The position numbers and the translations under genes were made by a program. Positions 7,316 through 15,527 of a DNA stretch of 15,644 nucleotides are shown piece by piece. Under the pieces are notes generated by a model. That model made no database searches and was not told the origin of the DNA. It saw only the letters and a program-made list of their open reading frames with translations. The first letter of the stretch is position 1. Each line of letters begins with the position of its first letter. Source of the stretch: Fidelibacterota bacterium UBA2125 (GTDB taxonomy: Bacteria > Fidelibacterota > Marinisomatia > Marinisomatales > S15-B10); NCBI GenBank assembly GCA_002329125.1, contig DCXX01000028.1, forward strand, positions 5,500-21,143, written 5' to 3'.

Positions 7316-7717
7316 TTATCTCTTGGAGAATTGGAAGGCGCGTCTAGCACCGCGGAGACCATATTTCTTCCGCTCTTTTTCACGGGCATCACGGGTGAGG
7401 AGACCGGCCTTTTTTAAAACCGGTCTTAAATCTGCATTGGCTTCAACCAGCGCTCGGGAGATCCCATGGCGAATAGCACCGGCCTGACCTGAGAGACCAC
7501 CGCCGTTCACGCTTGCCAAAATATCAAAGTCACTGGATTCCAGTACTTCAAAAGGTTTTTCAACAATTTTCTGATCAATGGTGCGCCCGAAATAATCCTT
7601 ATAATCTCGACCGTTAACAGTCATTTTACCTTTTCCAGGTGAAATCCGTACACGGGCAACAGCTGACTTGCGCCTGCCTGTTCTCGCATATACAACATCA
7701 GATTTAGCTTTTGCCAT
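7316..7717 (-). CDS. rpsI: 30S ribosomal protein S9
   Basis: S9 sits in the head of the small subunit, and its basic C-terminal tail reaches toward P-site tRNA. The 133-residue product has the family pattern: GRRKSAVARVR (14-24), GRDYKDYF, the VNGGGLSGQAGAIRHGISRAL region, and the tail KKYGLRGARRAFQFSKR, which ends in the conserved K-R. It starts 3 nt after the rplM stop and lies 9 nt before rpsB. The usual rplM-rpsI pair is kept. Confidence 0.98.
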   Translation of the reverse strand: MAKAKSDVVYARTGRRKSAVARVRISPGKGKMTVNGRDYKDYFGRTIDQKIVEKPFEVLESSDFDILASVNGGGLSGQAGAIRHGISRALVEANADLRPVLKKAGLLTRDAREKERKKYGLRGARRAFQFSKR

Positions 7718-7720
7718 GGA

Positions 7721-8149
7721 TTAGAATTCCATCACTTTTGGTTGCTGGGAGGAATGGGGATGTTCCGGTCCACTGTAAATTTTCAAATTACGCATCATTT
7801 GACGACCAAGACGGTTATGTGGAAGCATCCCTTTCACTGCATTCTGAATCACCCGCTCAGGATGCCGTCTCCGCATAGTATACAAATCCACCTCTTTTGT
7901 CCCTCCTGGATATCCGCTATGGGAAAAATAGGTCTTCTGCATCTCCTTGTTGCCGGAAACGCGGATCTTTTCCGCATTGACAACAACAACAAAGTCACCC
8001 ATATCCATATGGGGCGTGTACGTCGGTTTATGCTTACCCTTCAAGATTTGGGCAACCTTGGATGCAAGACGCCCCAGGGCCTTATTCTCAGCATCAGCAA
8101 CAAACCAATCCTTATGGATCTCGTCAGCTTTTATTGAATATGTTTTCAT
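7721..8149 (-). CDS. rplM: 50S ribosomal protein L13
   Basis: L13 is an early-assembly large-subunit protein. Started at the ATG of MKTYSIKADEIHKDWFVADA, it has 142 residues, the same as E. coli, and aligns from the first residue. Typical stretches are LGRLAS, GKHKPTYTPH, GDFVVVVNA, YFSHSGYPGG, and VKGMLPHNRLGRQMMRNLKIY. An in-frame ATG at 8161 (MAKRMKTYS) and a TTG further upstream would lengthen it. Neither has a good Shine-Dalgarno site, so the start is chosen by family. It is the first gene of the translation operon. Confidence 0.95.
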   Translation of the reverse strand: MKTYSIKADEIHKDWFVADAENKALGRLASKVAQILKGKHKPTYTPHMDMGDFVVVVNAEKIRVSGNKEMQKTYFSHSGYPGGTKEVDLYTMRRRHPERVIQNAVKGMLPHNRLGRQMMRNLKIYSGPEHPHSSQQPKVMEF

Positions 8150-8176
8150 CCGTTTTGCCATTTCGTTTAGCAAACC

Positions 8177-8206
8177 AAATTAGCCAAGAACCGTCTAACT
8201 CGACAA
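8177..8206 (-). promoter_or_regulatory. Candidate promoter of the rplM operon
   Basis: On the minus strand TTGTCG (8201-8206) is followed by an 18-nt spacer and TAATTT (8177-8182). Transcription would start near 8170, giving about 20 nt of leader before the chosen rplM ATG. It is the best-spaced match in the 150-bp gap between pyrC and rplM, but the -10 box is weak. Confidence 0.4.
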
Positions 8207-8306
8207 GAAGTTTTCCTAATAGCGCTTGAGGGTGAAATTATCTTTTATAACCTATGAGCCGACAGGGTTTTACAGGTGACATTTTTCGCTGAAAATGAAA
8301 AAAATA

Positions 8307-9593
8307 TTAAAGTTCGAAAATCTTTCCGCCCGTAATGGTCGCTTTTATACGCCCTTTTAGGGATTCACCCGCAAAAGGTGTGTTCCGGGATTTGGAATGG
8401 ATGTGCTCTTTAGTAAAAGTCCATTCTTCATCAGGATCGAGGATCGTTAGCTCAGCCTCGGTGCCGGCTGAGAAAAGATCTTCTTCAAAATCCATCACAA
8501 GACGGGGATTGATCGTAAAACAGTGGATTACCTCCCCCAAATTCATGCCCAACCCACTGAGCACCTTCCAGACGGCGCCAAAGGCACTCTCAAGACCTAT
8601 CATGCCACACGGTGCCCAGTCAAACGGAGCCTCTTTTTCTTCAACGGTATGAGGTGCATGGTCAGTGGCTATACAGTCGATGGTACCATCCTTTACTGCA
8701 GTCATGAGTACCTGTCTGTCATTTTCCGTCCGGATGGGGGGCGCCACCTTGTAGTTCGTGTCAAAAGAGTGAAGATCTTCATCGGTAAAAAAGAGGTGAT
8801 GTGGTGTCACTTCAGCAGTGATGTCCAGTCCCCCGGCCTTTGCGCCGCGGATCCACTCTACCGATTTGGCTGAGCTGACGTGCGGCACATGGAGTCTTCC
8901 CCCAGTCATGGATGCCAGTTCCAGATCACGGTTCACCATGATCGATTCACTTACATCAGGAATGCCTACCAATCCCAACCGGGTAGACCAAGACCCTTCG
9001 TGCATCTGTCCGTCCAGTTTCAGTGTTTGATCCTCAGCGTGATTGATAACGGGCATGCCCAGAGGCCCAGCGTATTCCAAAACTCTTCGCATTACGCCGC
9101 TGTCCATGACAGGTATACCATCATCGGAGAATGCCACCGCTCCTTCCTGTGCCATGGCGCCCAGTTCCGTCAACTCTTTCCCTTGCTGCCCCACCGAAAT
9201 GGCACCGATAGGATGAATTTTTATGGGAAGATCAGCCGCTTTTTCCACGATGAAGCGGATCGATTCAGGAGAGTCCAGGGGCGGCTCTGTATTTGGCATT
9301 GCACATACCTGGGTAAAACCGCCTGCAATAGCGGCTTCGGCACCTGTGGCCAGTGTCTCCTTATCCTCCCTTCCAGGTTCGCGAAAATGAACATGGACGT
9401 CGCAAAATCCGTGTGTCACCACCTTTCCGCCTGCATCATAAACTGTGGCACCATTGGCTGATATCCTCTTTCCCACTTTTTCAATACGGCCGCTGTTGAT
9501 GAGAACAGAGCCGATGAAACGTTCCCCTTTGACGGGATCGATGATATCACCATTCTTAATAAGGAATTGTTTAGGTAGCGCTTTCCCTTTCAT
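8307..9593 (-). CDS. pyrC: Dihydroorotase
   Basis: The enzyme cyclises N-carbamoyl-L-aspartate to dihydroorotate, step 3 of de novo pyrimidine synthesis. The 428-residue length and motifs fit the class I bacterial amidohydrolase type: the metal-binding DVHVHFREPG (65-74), AMPNT (98-102), HAED (185-188), HVPHVS (235-240) and ATDHAPHT (309-316), where the Asp is the catalytic base. The main metal-site residues are present, so it should be active and not a PyrC-like non-catalytic partner. The ATG overlaps the pyrB stop (ATGA). The gene ends the pyrRBC unit. I see no convincing terminator after it, only a T7 run just past the stop. Confidence 0.96.
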   Translation of the reverse strand: MKGKALPKQFLIKNGDIIDPVKGERFIGSVLINSGRIEKVGKRISANGATVYDAGGKVVTHGFCDVHVHFREPGREDKETLATGAEAAIAGGFTQVCAMPNTEPPLDSPESIRFIVEKAADLPIKIHPIGAISVGQQGKELTELGAMAQEGAVAFSDDGIPVMDSGVMRRVLEYAGPLGMPVINHAEDQTLKLDGQMHEGSWSTRLGLVGIPDVSESIMVNRDLELASMTGGRLHVPHVSSAKSVEWIRGAKAGGLDITAEVTPHHLFFTDEDLHSFDTNYKVAPPIRTENDRQVLMTAVKDGTIDCIATDHAPHTVEEKEAPFDWAPCGMIGLESAFGAVWKVLSGLGMNLGEVIHCFTINPRLVMDFEEDLFSAGTEAELTILDPDEEWTFTKEHIHSKSRNTPFAGESLKGRIKATITGGKIFEL

Positions 9594-10525
9594 GATTCCT
9601 CTGGTTGATCTCCCAGCAAGAGGTAAAGTACTGCCATCCGAATAGCGACGCCGTTAAGCACCTGATCCAGGATGATGGCGTTCTCACTATCAGCCACATC
9701 ACTGTCAATCTCTACACCCCTGTTCATGGGTCCCGGATGCATGATTGTGATCTGTTTATTCAGCCGCTCAACCCGTTCTCTTGTGATACCAAAAAGGTCC
9801 CTGTATTCCCTGACGGATGGAACATAACTGACCCCCTGTCGCTCCCGCTGAATTCTCAGGACGTTCACGGCATCCGCCCACTCCAATACTTCATCAACGT
9901 CATAATTGACCGTAACACCCAGCTCTTCGATGTTCACCGGCATAAGGTTGGGAGGACCGCAAAGCATCACCTGGACACCCATCTTCACAAGACCGTGAAT
10001 ATTGGACCTCGCCACGCGGCTATGTGTTATATCACCGATAATGGCCACTTTCAAACCATCCAGTTTTCCCTTCACCTCCAGAAGACTCATCATATCAAGA
10101 AGCCCCTGTGTGGGATGTTCATGGGTACCATCTCCAGCATTTACCACAACAGAATTCACATAATTGATAAGGTGAATATGCGCACCGGGCACGGGGTGAC
10201 GCATAACAATACAATCAATCTTCATGGCTTCGATATTCTGTGCCGTATCCTTAAAACTTTCACCTTTCTTGAGACTGCTACTACCGGCCGAGAAATTAAC
10301 CGTGTCCGCAGAGAGTCTCTTTTGTGCCAGTTCGAAGGAGATTCGAGTCCGGGTGGAATCTTCGAAGAAGAGGTTAACAATGGTTTTTCCCTGAAGTGTG
10401 GGCACTTTCTTGATGGGGCGATCAAGCACCTCTCTGAAAGAAGAAGCGTGCTGTAAAATCATCTCCATATCTTCCTTCGGCGTTTCCGCCAGGCCAAGTA
10501 GATGTCTGTTACTTAGGAATCCCAC
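9590..10525 (-). CDS. pyrB: Aspartate carbamoyltransferase, catalytic subunit
   Basis: The enzyme joins carbamoyl phosphate and aspartate, the committing step of pyrimidine synthesis. The 311-residue protein shows the carbamoyl-phosphate loop DSTRTR (56-61) within FFEDSTRTRISFE, SLKKGES (84-90) with the Lys that enters a neighbouring active site, HPTQ (137-140), HSRVARSN (168-175) and HPGPMNRGVE (263-272). No regulatory pyrI follows, so control probably comes from the PyrR leader. The start is GTG: an in-frame stop lies just upstream and the conserved N terminus begins here. It begins 13 nt after pyrR and overlaps pyrC by 4 nt. Confidence 0.97.
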   Translation of the reverse strand: MGFLSNRHLLGLAETPKEDMEMILQHASSFREVLDRPIKKVPTLQGKTIVNLFFEDSTRTRISFELAQKRLSADTVNFSAGSSSLKKGESFKDTAQNIEAMKIDCIVMRHPVPGAHIHLINYVNSVVVNAGDGTHEHPTQGLLDMMSLLEVKGKLDGLKVAIIGDITHSRVARSNIHGLVKMGVQVMLCGPPNLMPVNIEELGVTVNYDVDEVLEWADAVNVLRIQRERQGVSYVPSVREYRDLFGITRERVERLNKQITIMHPGPMNRGVEIDSDVADSENAIILDQVLNGVAIRMAVLYLLLGDQPEES

Positions 10526-10538
10526 GGCTCAATGTTGC

Positions 10539-11096
10539 TCAATCATATTTCACCAGGTAGACCGCATCTTCGCCGTCTACTTCCTCCAGTCTCACCAACA
10601 CATGTTCCGCATCAGAGGTGGGAATATTCTTGCCCACAAAATCGGCCTTTATAGGCATCTCCCGGTGGCCCCGATCCACCAGCACAGCCAGAGCAACGGT
10701 TGCTGGCCTGCCAAAGTCCATAATTTCATCCAGTGCAGCCCGGATTGTTCTTCCGGTGAATAGTACATCATCTGCGAGAATTACCATCTTTCCATCCAGA
10801 GAAAAAGAGACCTCTGTCCCCTTCACCTGAGGTTGAATGAGCCGTTCGCGGAAATCATCCCTGTAGAAAGTAACGTCCAGAAAACCTGTCGGTATATTGT
10901 TGCCGGATATTTTCTTGAGAGCTTTAGCGAGCCGAGTGGCGATGAATTCACCACGGGTGCGGATGCCTATGAGAACAATATCATCAATGGAAGGTAGCCG
11001 CTCGGTCATTTCATGAGCGAGACGCGTGAGCGACCGTTCAATTTCGCTCTTATTAAGGAGCTGTTTTCGTTTCTCCGTCATCACCTCTTGATACAA
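10539..11096 (-). CDS. pyrR: Pyrimidine operon attenuator / uracil phosphoribosyltransferase
   Basis: PyrR binds pyr mRNA when UMP or UTP is high and promotes termination; many members also have uracil phosphoribosyltransferase activity. The protein has SLTRLAHE, IGIRTRG, FYRDD, the PRPP loop VILADDVLFTGRT and LAVLVDRGHREMPIKADFVGKNIPTS, all close to Bacillus PyrR. Two starts compete. A TTG at 11096 (185 residues) has GGAGG with 5-nt spacing, inside the attenuator stem. An ATG at 11081 (180 residues) fits the family N terminus better but has AAGAGG only 2 nt away. I chose the TTG on ribosome-binding-site spacing; the ATG remains quite possible. The gene heads pyrR-pyrB-pyrC. Confidence 0.93.
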   Translation of the reverse strand: MYQEVMTEKRKQLLNKSEIERSLTRLAHEMTERLPSIDDIVLIGIRTRGEFIATRLAKALKKISGNNIPTGFLDVTFYRDDFRERLIQPQVKGTEVSFSLDGKMVILADDVLFTGRTIRAALDEIMDFGRPATVALAVLVDRGHREMPIKADFVGKNIPTSDAEHVLVRLEEVDGEDAVYLVKYD

Positions 11097-11122
11097 AAAA
11101 TCCTCCCGAGCATGGAGGATTT
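11095..11122 (-). terminator. Attenuator terminator in the pyrR leader
   Basis: On the minus strand AATCCTCC (11121-11114) pairs perfectly with GGAGGATT (11106-11099) around a 7-nt loop, extended by one A-T pair, and runs into a T tract down to 11095. It sits between the PyrR-binding loop and pyrR, as in known pyr attenuators. The 3' arm contains GGAGG, which is also the best-spaced Shine-Dalgarno site for the TTG start at 11096. Confidence 0.88.
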
Positions 11123-11128
11123 CTTTCT

Positions 11129-11164
11129 AGTCCTTACCTCCTCTCGGGGATGGTTTAAAGGACT
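11129..11164 (-). promoter_or_regulatory. PyrR-binding stem-loop (anti-antiterminator)
   Basis: AGTCCTT (11164-11158) pairs with AAGGACT (11135-11129). After an internal loop, ACC/GGT and TCC/GGA form the upper stem around the hexaloop CCGAGA (11147-11142). The loop region fits the CCNGNGAGG part of the Bacillus PyrR site consensus. GGAGG (11141-11137) on its 3' side can instead pair with CCTCC (11118-11114) in the terminator's 5' arm, giving the antiterminator. PyrR-UMP binding here would therefore favour termination. Confidence 0.82.
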
Positions 11165-11176
11165 TCGATCGGCATT

Positions 11177-11205
11177 AATTTAAGGTATCATCAACGCAAC
11201 TTCAA
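11177..11205 (-). promoter_or_regulatory. Candidate promoter of pyrRBC
   Basis: On the minus strand TTGAAG (11200-11205) overlaps the miaA stop. A 17-nt spacer and TAAATT (11177-11182) follow. Start near 11169-11170 would place the PyrR-binding stem about 5 nt into the transcript, which fits an attenuator leader. Each box matches four of six consensus bases. Confidence 0.55.
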
Positions 11206-12155
11206 AATTGATTTATTACTTTCTCAGCCACCTCTATTTCATTCATCTCAGCAACCTCCAGCACACAATCGATTCTTTCCTTGTTAAACCATTTCAACTG
11301 TTTCCGGGCGTACTGGCGCGTATCAATATTGATCCTTTCCACCATTTCTTCAAAATCCATCTCTCCCTCTAGGTGTTTCAGAATATCACGATAACCAAGG
11401 CTGTCCATGGGGTGACTTGACCGATCGAATCCGAGATCGAGGAGTTTTTTCACTTCATCGATCCATCCGTTTTCAAACGTCATTCCAGTCCTTTTCTCAA
11501 TCCGCGGCGTCAGCTCTTCAATATCCATTCTCAGAAAAACGGTGAAGAATCGATCTTTGGAGTCACTTTCGACCTGAAGATGAAAATGTTCTGTAGGTGG
11601 CTTACCGGTAATTTGGATAATCTCCAAAGCCCTTATAAGACGCTTGTGGTTGTTGGGATGAACGATCTCGGCGTACTCCGGGTCGATAGTTTTAAGCTCG
11701 GCCAACATCGTATCAGACCCTTCATTCTCCAATCGTTCCTTAAGCGCTGCCCGCACTTTGGGATCGCTAGTCGATTCATCAAAAAAACCCCGCGTCACCG
11801 CTCTGTAATAGAGACCACTACCGCCACAAACGATGGGAACTTTTCCACGACTTTTCACCTCATCCATGGCCATCTCTACCAACTCAGCGTATTCCCCGGC
11901 GGAGATCTGCTTTGAAGGGTCTCTATCGCCAATAAGGTGGTGACGGACATGGGCCTTCTCCTCATCGGTAGGCTGAACAGTACCGACAGCCATATACTTG
12001 TAAATTTGCCGCGAATCAAGACCGACAATTTCACCGTCGAGGCGGCGTGCCAATTCAACAGCTACAGCTGTCTTCCCTACAGCCGTAGGACCCACAAGGA
12101 TCAAGACTCGGTTATGGGGAGGTTCAGGTGCGCTCAAAGCGCCGATCGAGTTCAT
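11202..12155 (-). CDS. miaA: tRNA dimethylallyltransferase
   Basis: MiaA transfers a dimethylallyl group to N6 of A37 in tRNAs that read codons starting with U. The 317-residue product has P-loop GPTAVGKT (22-29), DSRQIYKYMAVGT (47-59), GGSGLYYRAV (111-120), the middle tRNA-binding region and the C-terminal TRQYARKQLKWF stretch. I start at ATG 12155 (MNSIGAL), which overlaps mutL by 32 nt. An in-frame ATG at 12188 and a TTG at 12218 would add residues before the P-loop that the family lacks. No start has a good Shine-Dalgarno site, so translation is probably coupled to mutL. The mutL-miaA order is common. Confidence 0.94.
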   Translation of the reverse strand: MNSIGALSAPEPPHNRVLILVGPTAVGKTAVAVELARRLDGEIVGLDSRQIYKYMAVGTVQPTDEEKAHVRHHLIGDRDPSKQISAGEYAELVEMAMDEVKSRGKVPIVCGGSGLYYRAVTRGFFDESTSDPKVRAALKERLENEGSDTMLAELKTIDPEYAEIVHPNNHKRLIRALEIIQITGKPPTEHFHLQVESDSKDRFFTVFLRMDIEELTPRIEKRTGMTFENGWIDEVKKLLDLGFDRSSHPMDSLGYRDILKHLEGEMDFEEMVERINIDTRQYARKQLKWFNKERIDCVLEVAEMNEIEVAEKVINQF

Positions 12156-13851
12156 CAAGGGAAAGATTGACCATGATGGGTCTTCCATGGGGACAGTAGT
12201 AAGGATGTTGCGTAGCAAAAAGCCTGTCCACTAGCGACTGCATCTCCTCTTGGGTGAGGACATCGCCTGCCTTCACCGCAGCCTTACATGCAAACGATGC
12301 AGCTACAGCCTCCATAAATGAAGGCTGGGCCTTTTGCTGGTTTCGATAGGTGTCAATAATTTCAGTTAATACTTCCCGTTCATTTCCCCACCCCAGTTCA
12401 GAGGGAACACCTTCAATCATTACAGTGTTTTTCCCAAACTCTTTCATGCGAAAGCCAATCTTCTCTAGATAGGACAACAATTCAAGGAGAGTGGAAAAAT
12501 CTTCAATCGGGAGTTCTACCACTTCAGGAAAAAGAAGTGACTGACTCGGTAAGGGATTCCCTTCCATGGCATCCATGGCTTGTTCAAACAGTACTCTCTC
12601 GTGAGCCACGTGCTGATCAATTACCACCAAACCACTTTTAATCTCGGATACAATATATTTTGTGTGAACTTGCCAAATATTTTCAAGATTGACACCCTCT
12701 TCCTCAGTCTGCGTTTCACCCATAGCCTGAACGTACGATTTGGCCCTTTCAACAGACTGACGCGACAAAATTGCGGAAGGTGTTGATTGTGGAAAAGAAA
12801 ATCCGGCTTGGCCGCCTGAACTGGGAAAAGATTCAGATGGTTTAAGGAAATCGGGAACAGTGGAAAGGATATCATTCAGCGCTTCCGTCACCGCTGTTTT
12901 AAGCGCATGGTATACACGCCATTCATCTCTGAAACGAACTTCTATTTTCATGGGGTGGACATTCACATCCACCGTATCGAGCGGAACTTCCAGAGTGATG
13001 ACAAAGAATGGGAACTCGCCCCGGGAAACGAGGGACTGGTAAGCAGAATAAATAGCTGAATTGAGCAATTTATTGACAATGTATCGACCATTGAGAAACA
13101 GGTTCTGCTCCCCTCGACGCTTTCGAACGAGATTCAGATTGCCCACATAACCAGTGATGACAAAAGGTCCCGCTAGGTGATTTACCTCCAACAGGTTCTC
13201 CCGGTAGGACGGATCATGGACAGCGGCTATCCGGTCAATGAGAGTCATTGGTGCAAATGTCATGACCTCTTTGTCATCGGCTGTGAGAGTGAATCTGATA
13301 TTTGGATGACAGAGGCCAAAACGGCGGACCGTCCTGATGATGTGACGAAGCTCCACCTGGGCACTCTTCAGAAACTTTCTCCGTGCGGGAATGGAAAAGA
13401 AAAGATCGCTCACAGATATGGCTGTCCCTTTGGATAATGCCACAGGTTCAGGCTGGGAAATTTCGTCGCCCGAAACAGATATCTCGTAGCCAGAATCCTC
13501 ACCGTTAACAGATGACAACGCTTTCACTTTTGCTACCGAAGCAATGCTGGACAGCGCCTCGCCCCGGAACCCCAGCGTATCAATGGTAGAAAGATCCTCT
13601 ACTGATTCAATCTTGGAGGTAGAGTGACGGGCAAAGGCAATAAGCAGATCATCTTTCTCCAGACCGACGCCGTTATCAATGACCTGCACCGATACGTTGC
13701 CACCTCCTTTGACAATAACATCAATCTCCGTCGCACCTGAATCAAGGCTGTTTTCAATCAGTTCTTTAACCACAGATGCTGGTCGCTCAACCACTTCACC
13801 GGCGGCGATCTTATTCTTCAGATCATCTGAAAGAAGCTTGATCCTACCCAT
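12124..13851 (-). CDS. mutL: DNA mismatch repair protein MutL, endonuclease type
   Basis: MutL links MutS mismatch recognition to strand removal. The 575-residue protein has the GHKL ATPase motifs ELIENSLDSGA (30-40), DNGVG (59-63), RHSTSKI (75-81) and GFRGEAL (94-100), then a linker at about 335-395. The C-terminal domain has DQHVAHERVLFE (412-423), ACKAAVKAGD (521-530) and CPHGRP (553-558), the metal-site motifs of nicking MutL proteins. QSLLFP (437-442) fits the QxxLxP sliding-clamp-binding motif. This points to methyl-independent repair, unlike E. coli MutL. I chose ATG 13851 over GTG 13857 because AAGG lies 5 nt before it and the family begins MGRIKLL-like. It overlaps ftcD by 8 nt and miaA by 32 nt. 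Confidence 0.96.
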   Translation of the reverse strand: MGRIKLLSDDLKNKIAAGEVVERPASVVKELIENSLDSGATEIDVIVKGGGNVSVQVIDNGVGLEKDDLLIAFARHSTSKIESVEDLSTIDTLGFRGEALSSIASVAKVKALSSVNGEDSGYEISVSGDEISQPEPVALSKGTAISVSDLFFSIPARRKFLKSAQVELRHIIRTVRRFGLCHPNIRFTLTADDKEVMTFAPMTLIDRIAAVHDPSYRENLLEVNHLAGPFVITGYVGNLNLVRKRRGEQNLFLNGRYIVNKLLNSAIYSAYQSLVSRGEFPFFVITLEVPLDTVDVNVHPMKIEVRFRDEWRVYHALKTAVTEALNDILSTVPDFLKPSESFPSSGGQAGFSFPQSTPSAILSRQSVERAKSYVQAMGETQTEEEGVNLENIWQVHTKYIVSEIKSGLVVIDQHVAHERVLFEQAMDAMEGNPLPSQSLLFPEVVELPIEDFSTLLELLSYLEKIGFRMKEFGKNTVMIEGVPSELGWGNEREVLTEIIDTYRNQQKAQPSFMEAVAASFACKAAVKAGDVLTQEEMQSLVDRLFATQHPYYCPHGRPIMVNLSLDELDRRFERT

Positions 13852-15526
13852 TTCCACCTTTCATAACTTGATCCACTGCCGCCACAACTTTACCGTGGAA
13901 ACTTTCCCCCTTTTTCAACAGAGTATCCACCTTCTTTGTCATCTCATTACAAAAATTTCCATCATCAATACCGTCAAGATTGATCAAAACATTAAGCCGT
14001 GCCCCTCTCAGCCCAGCCAAGGCGGCCTCAGCCGCCACACCGGCGTCGCTGACAGAGTTAGGATTTCCTTTTTCAATGGCGGTTATGGAAAGATCCAATA
14101 CTTCATAGCAAAGCTGGGCCACCAAAAGCGGAATCTGTGTGGCATTTTTTGTGGCAGATAGGATGGCAGCGTCGCGTTGTTTTTGTTGCTCGTTTGTCTT
14201 TTTCTTCATTCGGAAGGCATCCATAACGCTGTTAAAGGCCGCTGTGTCTTCATCTACCAGTGAGATCAACCTCTCTTTCAGCGCCTGAGCTTGACTTCCC
14301 ACAGACTCCATTTCTTCTCTTGAATCTTCCATCCCTTTCTTGCCATGTGTTAGTGCGGCAACCATGCTCACCAATGCAGCACCCAGCGTCCCCATAAGGG
14401 CCGAAACAGAGCCACCACCTGGCGCTGGTGAATCGATGGACAACTCATCTGTAAAACCATCCACAGTCATAGATACTAGATCATTATTTTCTTTGAGGCG
14501 ATATTCTACAATTCTTTCATTAGGATCAAACTTGCTGACATCATTGAGACCCAGCGATTCAACGGCGGCATGCACAAGCTGAGATTCGGGCACGGCGGTT
14601 GTCTTACCCTGTGTTGTGAGATAGTAACGACCCGCCATTAGCATCGCCTCCAACGGAATCAACCCGACGATCTCACTGCCCGTAATCCGGAGTCCCCGTT
14701 TTCGAGCGCCGTCACGGACCGCCTCAAAAGCGGCATGGGGCGGCGTAACGGTATAATCGGTGAGATTAATTGACACTTGAGCTTTTCCGTATTCCTCTAT
14801 CTCCCATCCAACTGCCTTACAATTTTTCAATAGTCCCGGCACCTTCAAAGCATTGCCGTCCTTGTCCCGGATAATTTGACCTTCTTTGTCCCGTTGGGCC
14901 CGACCCGCCTCTCTTATGTCCAGAGCGATATCTGTCGCCATTTTCCTATCTCGAGTGTTAAGGTTTACGTTATAGGCGATTAGAAACTGCCTCGCTCCAA
15001 CAGCCGTGGCACCGCTTTTGGCGTTAAACTGAGCTTTGCCGAAATCAGGCTTCCAGTCAGGATCTTTCAGTTTGTCAGTAAGGCCCTCGTACTCCCCTGC
15101 CCGAACGTTGGCGAGATTCTGGCGCTCAGGCGTTAAGGCTGCATTTTCGTAAAGGTAGATTGGAATTGATAGTTCATCACCCACACGCTTTCCCACAGAT
15201 TTGGCAATCTCTACACATTCTTCCATAGTAACATCACGAATAGGGACAAAAGGGCAAACGTCCGTTGCGCCCATGCGGGCATGTTCGCCCGAATGATTTT
15301 TCATATCAATAAATTCGGCAGCTGTGGCGATGGCCTGAAATGCCGCCTCTTTAACCCCCTCTGGCGATCCAACGAAAGTCACTACCGTTCTATTTGTAGC
15401 TTCTCCGGGATCCACATCAAGAAGAGCCACATCTTTTACAGCTGTGATAGAAGCTGTGATAGCATCCAGAACATTCTGGTCGCGACCTTCACTAAAGTTG
15501 GGTACACACTCTACAAGTTGATCCAT
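13844..15526 (-). CDS. ftcD: Bifunctional glutamate formiminotransferase / formiminotetrahydrofolate cyclodeaminase
   Basis: The first activity moves the formimino group from formiminoglutamate to tetrahydrofolate; the second removes ammonia to give 5,10-methenyltetrahydrofolate. The 560-residue product is a single-chain fusion, as in animals. Residues 1 to about 335 are the formiminotransferase part: VPNFSEG (8-14), and GEHARMGATDVCPF (80-93) in which His82 matches the catalytic His82 known in the pig enzyme. Residues about 350-555 are the cyclodeaminase part, with SPAPGGGSVSAL (366-377), NSVSDAG (490-496) and LRGARLNV (506-513). A short charged insertion lies at 212-228. Other histidine-degradation genes are absent nearby, so a wider one-carbon role is possible. 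It follows the upstream membrane-protein stop by 1 nt. Confidence 0.94.
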   Translation of the reverse strand: MDQLVECVPNFSEGRDQNVLDAITASITAVKDVALLDVDPGEATNRTVVTFVGSPEGVKEAAFQAIATAAEFIDMKNHSGEHARMGATDVCPFVPIRDVTMEECVEIAKSVGKRVGDELSIPIYLYENAALTPERQNLANVRAGEYEGLTDKLKDPDWKPDFGKAQFNAKSGATAVGARQFLIAYNVNLNTRDRKMATDIALDIREAGRAQRDKEGQIIRDKDGNALKVPGLLKNCKAVGWEIEEYGKAQVSINLTDYTVTPPHAAFEAVRDGARKRGLRITGSEIVGLIPLEAMLMAGRYYLTTQGKTTAVPESQLVHAAVESLGLNDVSKFDPNERIVEYRLKENNDLVSMTVDGFTDELSIDSPAPGGGSVSALMGTLGAALVSMVAALTHGKKGMEDSREEMESVGSQAQALKERLISLVDEDTAAFNSVMDAFRMKKKTNEQQKQRDAAILSATKNATQIPLLVAQLCYEVLDLSITAIEKGNPNSVSDAGVAAEAALAGLRGARLNVLINLDGIDDGNFCNEMTKKVDTLLKKGESFHGKVVAAVDQVMKGGNG

Positions 15527-15527
15527 A

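Noticed and set aside
8150..8173. Longer rplM starting at TTG 8173 or ATG 8161
   Set aside because: L13 in E. coli and others begins at the MKTY position. The TTG would lie at or before the likely transcription start. ATG 8161 remains possible.
8279..8296. Inverted repeat CATTTT/AAAATG after pyrC, considered as its terminator
   Set aside because: For the minus strand the T run comes before the hairpin, not after it. The stem is AT-rich and only 6 bp.
8880..9461. 193-codon open frame on the plus strand opposite pyrC
   Set aside because: Antisense shadow of pyrC, with no family resemblance and no supporting signals.
9605..10456. 283-codon open frame on the plus strand opposite pyrB
   Set aside because: It lies wholly antisense to a clear pyrB, its product is rich in His, Cys and Ile without recognisable domains, and no promoter or ribosome-binding site supports it. 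It is best explained as a frame shadow of the codon pattern on the other strand.
12156..12218. Longer miaA starting at TTG 12218 or ATG 12188
   Set aside because: The extra residues precede the P-loop by more than the family allows and read through conserved mutL codons (the CPHGRP region). No Shine-Dalgarno site supports them.
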